Assembly: GCF_937941905.1 (NCBI RefSeq)
Contig: NZ_CALDGS010000031.1
Span: 1 to 7,444 of the forward strand
Direction of reading: 5' to 3'
Source: an uncultured Mycolicibacterium sp.
GTDB lineage: Bacteria > Actinomycetota > Actinomycetes > Mycobacteriales > Mycobacteriaceae
DNA: 7,444 nt
The notes under the pieces were generated by a model that did not search any database, was not told the DNA's origin, and saw only the letters and a program-made list of their open reading frames with translations. The position numbers were made by a program, and so were the translations under genes. Shown piece after piece: positions 6,540 to 7,444 of the stretch. Positions within the stretch are counted from its first letter, which is position 1. Each line of letters opens with the position of its first letter.

Positions 6540-7421
6540 TCAGCGGGCGGCCGGCAGGAGATCGACGAACCCGGTGACGAGCCTGGCGATCAGCGCCGGG
6601 TCCTGCGCCACCACCCAGTGGTTGCCCGGCACGGTGCGGGCGGTCAGGTCCGGCACGAACGGCACCGGTGCCTCCAGCGCCAGCGGGGCGGTGACGTGCG
6701 GGTCGCGGGTGGGCGCGAGCACCAGCACCGGGCACACCGCCGGATCCGGGCGGCGCGGAGCGAACAGCCGGTGGATGTTGGCCCGGTACAGCTCGATTCC
6801 GTTGATCGCGTCGCGGCGGCTGCGGCGCACCCGGTGGCGGCCGGGCGGGGCGCCGGTGCGCTCCGAGCGGGCGACCATCGCCTGCAGCACCCCGCGGTGC
6901 ACCAGCCACTCCGGCAGCCGCGGCAGCTGGAAGGCGAAGATGTACCACGAGGCCAGCACCTGCCGCAGCGTCGCGACCGGATGGCGAAACCCGTTGCGCA
7001 CCCACAGCCCGGCCATGTCGAAGCTCGGGCCGGAGATCGAGGTGAACGAGGCGAGCCTGGTTGCGAAGGCACGGTCGGTCACCGCGCCCCAGCTCTGCAC
7101 CGACCCCCAGTCGTGCGCGACGAGGTGGACCGGTGCGTCGGGGCTGGTCGCGGCGATGACCGCGGCGAGGTCGTCGCACAACTGCGCCAGCCGGTAGCCC
7201 TCGCGTCCGGCCGGCTCGCCGGAGGCGCCGGTGCCGCGCACGTCGTAGGCCACCACGTGGAAGCGCTCGGCCAGGTGCGGGATCAGCGGCTCCCAGACCG
7301 TGTGGTCGTCGGGGTAACCGTGCACCAGCAGCACCGTGGGCCGGTCGCGGTCGCCGTCCTCGTAGACCGCGAGTTCCACCCCGTCGCTCGCCGGGACGCG
7401 GCGGGTGGTCGATCCGTCCAT
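6540..7421 (-). CDS. Alpha/beta hydrolase, probable epoxide hydrolase (EphD-hydrolase-like)
   Basis: This 293-residue protein has the alpha/beta hydrolase fold with a cap domain. Visible are the oxyanion motif HGYP (34-37), the nucleophile elbow AHDWGS with aspartate D104 instead of serine, an acid at D240 in TRDPHVT, and the base H268 in GNHWV. An aspartate nucleophile with HGxP is typical of epoxide hydrolases and also of haloalkane dehalogenases. The cap carries SWYIFAFQLPRLPEW (158-172) and Y212 in ELYRANIHR; cap tyrosines like these hold the epoxide oxygen, which favours an epoxide hydrolase. It resembles the N-terminal half of mycobacterial EphD (Rv2214c) as I remember it, including DWGSV and SFTSISGPS, but has no short-chain dehydrogenase half. 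The substrate cannot be told. The start has GAGG 9 nt upstream (7431-7434). It is convergent with the preceding gene, 3 nt between stops, and unrelated to suf. Confidence 0.9.
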   Translation of the reverse strand: MDGSTTRRVPASDGVELAVYEDGDRDRPTVLLVHGYPDDHTVWEPLIPHLAERFHVVAYDVRGTGASGEPAGREGYRLAQLCDDLAAVIAATSPDAPVHLVAHDWGSVQSWGAVTDRAFATRLASFTSISGPSFDMAGLWVRNGFRHPVATLRQVLASWYIFAFQLPRLPEWLVHRGVLQAMVARSERTGAPPGRHRVRRSRRDAINGIELYRANIHRLFAPRRPDPAVCPVLVLAPTRDPHVTAPLALEAPVPFVPDLTARTVPGNHWVVAQDPALIARLVTGFVDLLPAAR

Positions 7422-7430
7422 CTCGGTGCA

Positions 7431-7434
7431 CCTC
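7431..7434 (-). promoter_or_regulatory. Ribosome binding site of the alpha/beta hydrolase gene
   Basis: Read on the minus strand, GAGG lies 9 nt before the ATG at 7421-7419. It supports this start; the promoter would lie beyond the window edge. Confidence 0.6.
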
Positions 7435-7444
7435 GGGTTGGGTG

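Noticed and set aside
4631..6577. 648-codon open frame on the + strand
   Set aside because: It overlaps the hypothetical gene in another frame and its translation is dominated by R, G, A and P, the mark of a high-GC shadow frame. The 4647-6536 frame has normal protein composition.
6046..7431. 461-codon open frame on the minus strand overlapping the hydrolase
   Set aside because: It is in a different frame from the hydrolase, which has a complete catalytic set. Its translation is arginine-, glycine- and alanine-rich with no domain.
1..7444. Mobile elements, CRISPR arrays, tRNA or rRNA genes
   Set aside because: No transposase, terminal inverted repeats, spaced direct repeats or tRNA-like cloverleaf sequence was seen, and coding genes fill nearly the whole window.

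Overview
The window reads as chromosomal DNA from a very high-GC actinobacterium (about 70% G+C by eye), almost certainly a member of the Mycobacteriaceae. The evidence is the gene order sufB-sufD-sufC-sufS-sufU-sufT, which matches the Mycobacterium tuberculosis block Rv1461-Rv1466. The SufS and SufU proteins also read very close to the mycobacterial versions as I remember them. No mobile element, CRISPR array, tRNA or rRNA was seen.

Bases 1-4606 hold the 3' end of sufB and the complete sufD, sufC, sufS, sufU and sufT genes, all on the + strand. They are packed head to tail: sufD and sufC each start on the base after the previous stop codon, sufS follows after 16 nt, sufU after 5 nt, and sufT overlaps sufU by 4 nt (ATGA). 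This layout implies one polycistronic, translationally coupled mRNA. Together the genes encode an iron-sulfur cluster assembly system. SufS takes sulfur from cysteine, SufU carries it as a zinc-dependent acceptor, the SufB-SufC-SufD complex builds the cluster using SufC ATPase activity, and SufT (MIP18/DUF59 family) helps deliver or mature clusters. The key residues of every enzyme are intact, so the pathway looks functional. There is no sufE or sufA in the window, and the regulator and most of sufB lie upstream of it.

Bases 4647-6536 encode a 629-residue protein on the same strand, 40 nt after sufT, whose function I do not recognise. It contains two LTxxG segments that could be winged-helix elements and a helical C-terminal half. 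Bases 6540-7421 (minus strand) encode an alpha/beta hydrolase with an aspartate nucleophile. It resembles the hydrolase half of the mycobacterial EphD protein, so it may be an epoxide hydrolase. The two last genes converge with only 3 nt between their stop codons.

I see no strong candidate for an undescribed system. The least explained item is the 629-residue protein next to the suf operon; the rest is a well-preserved housekeeping region.
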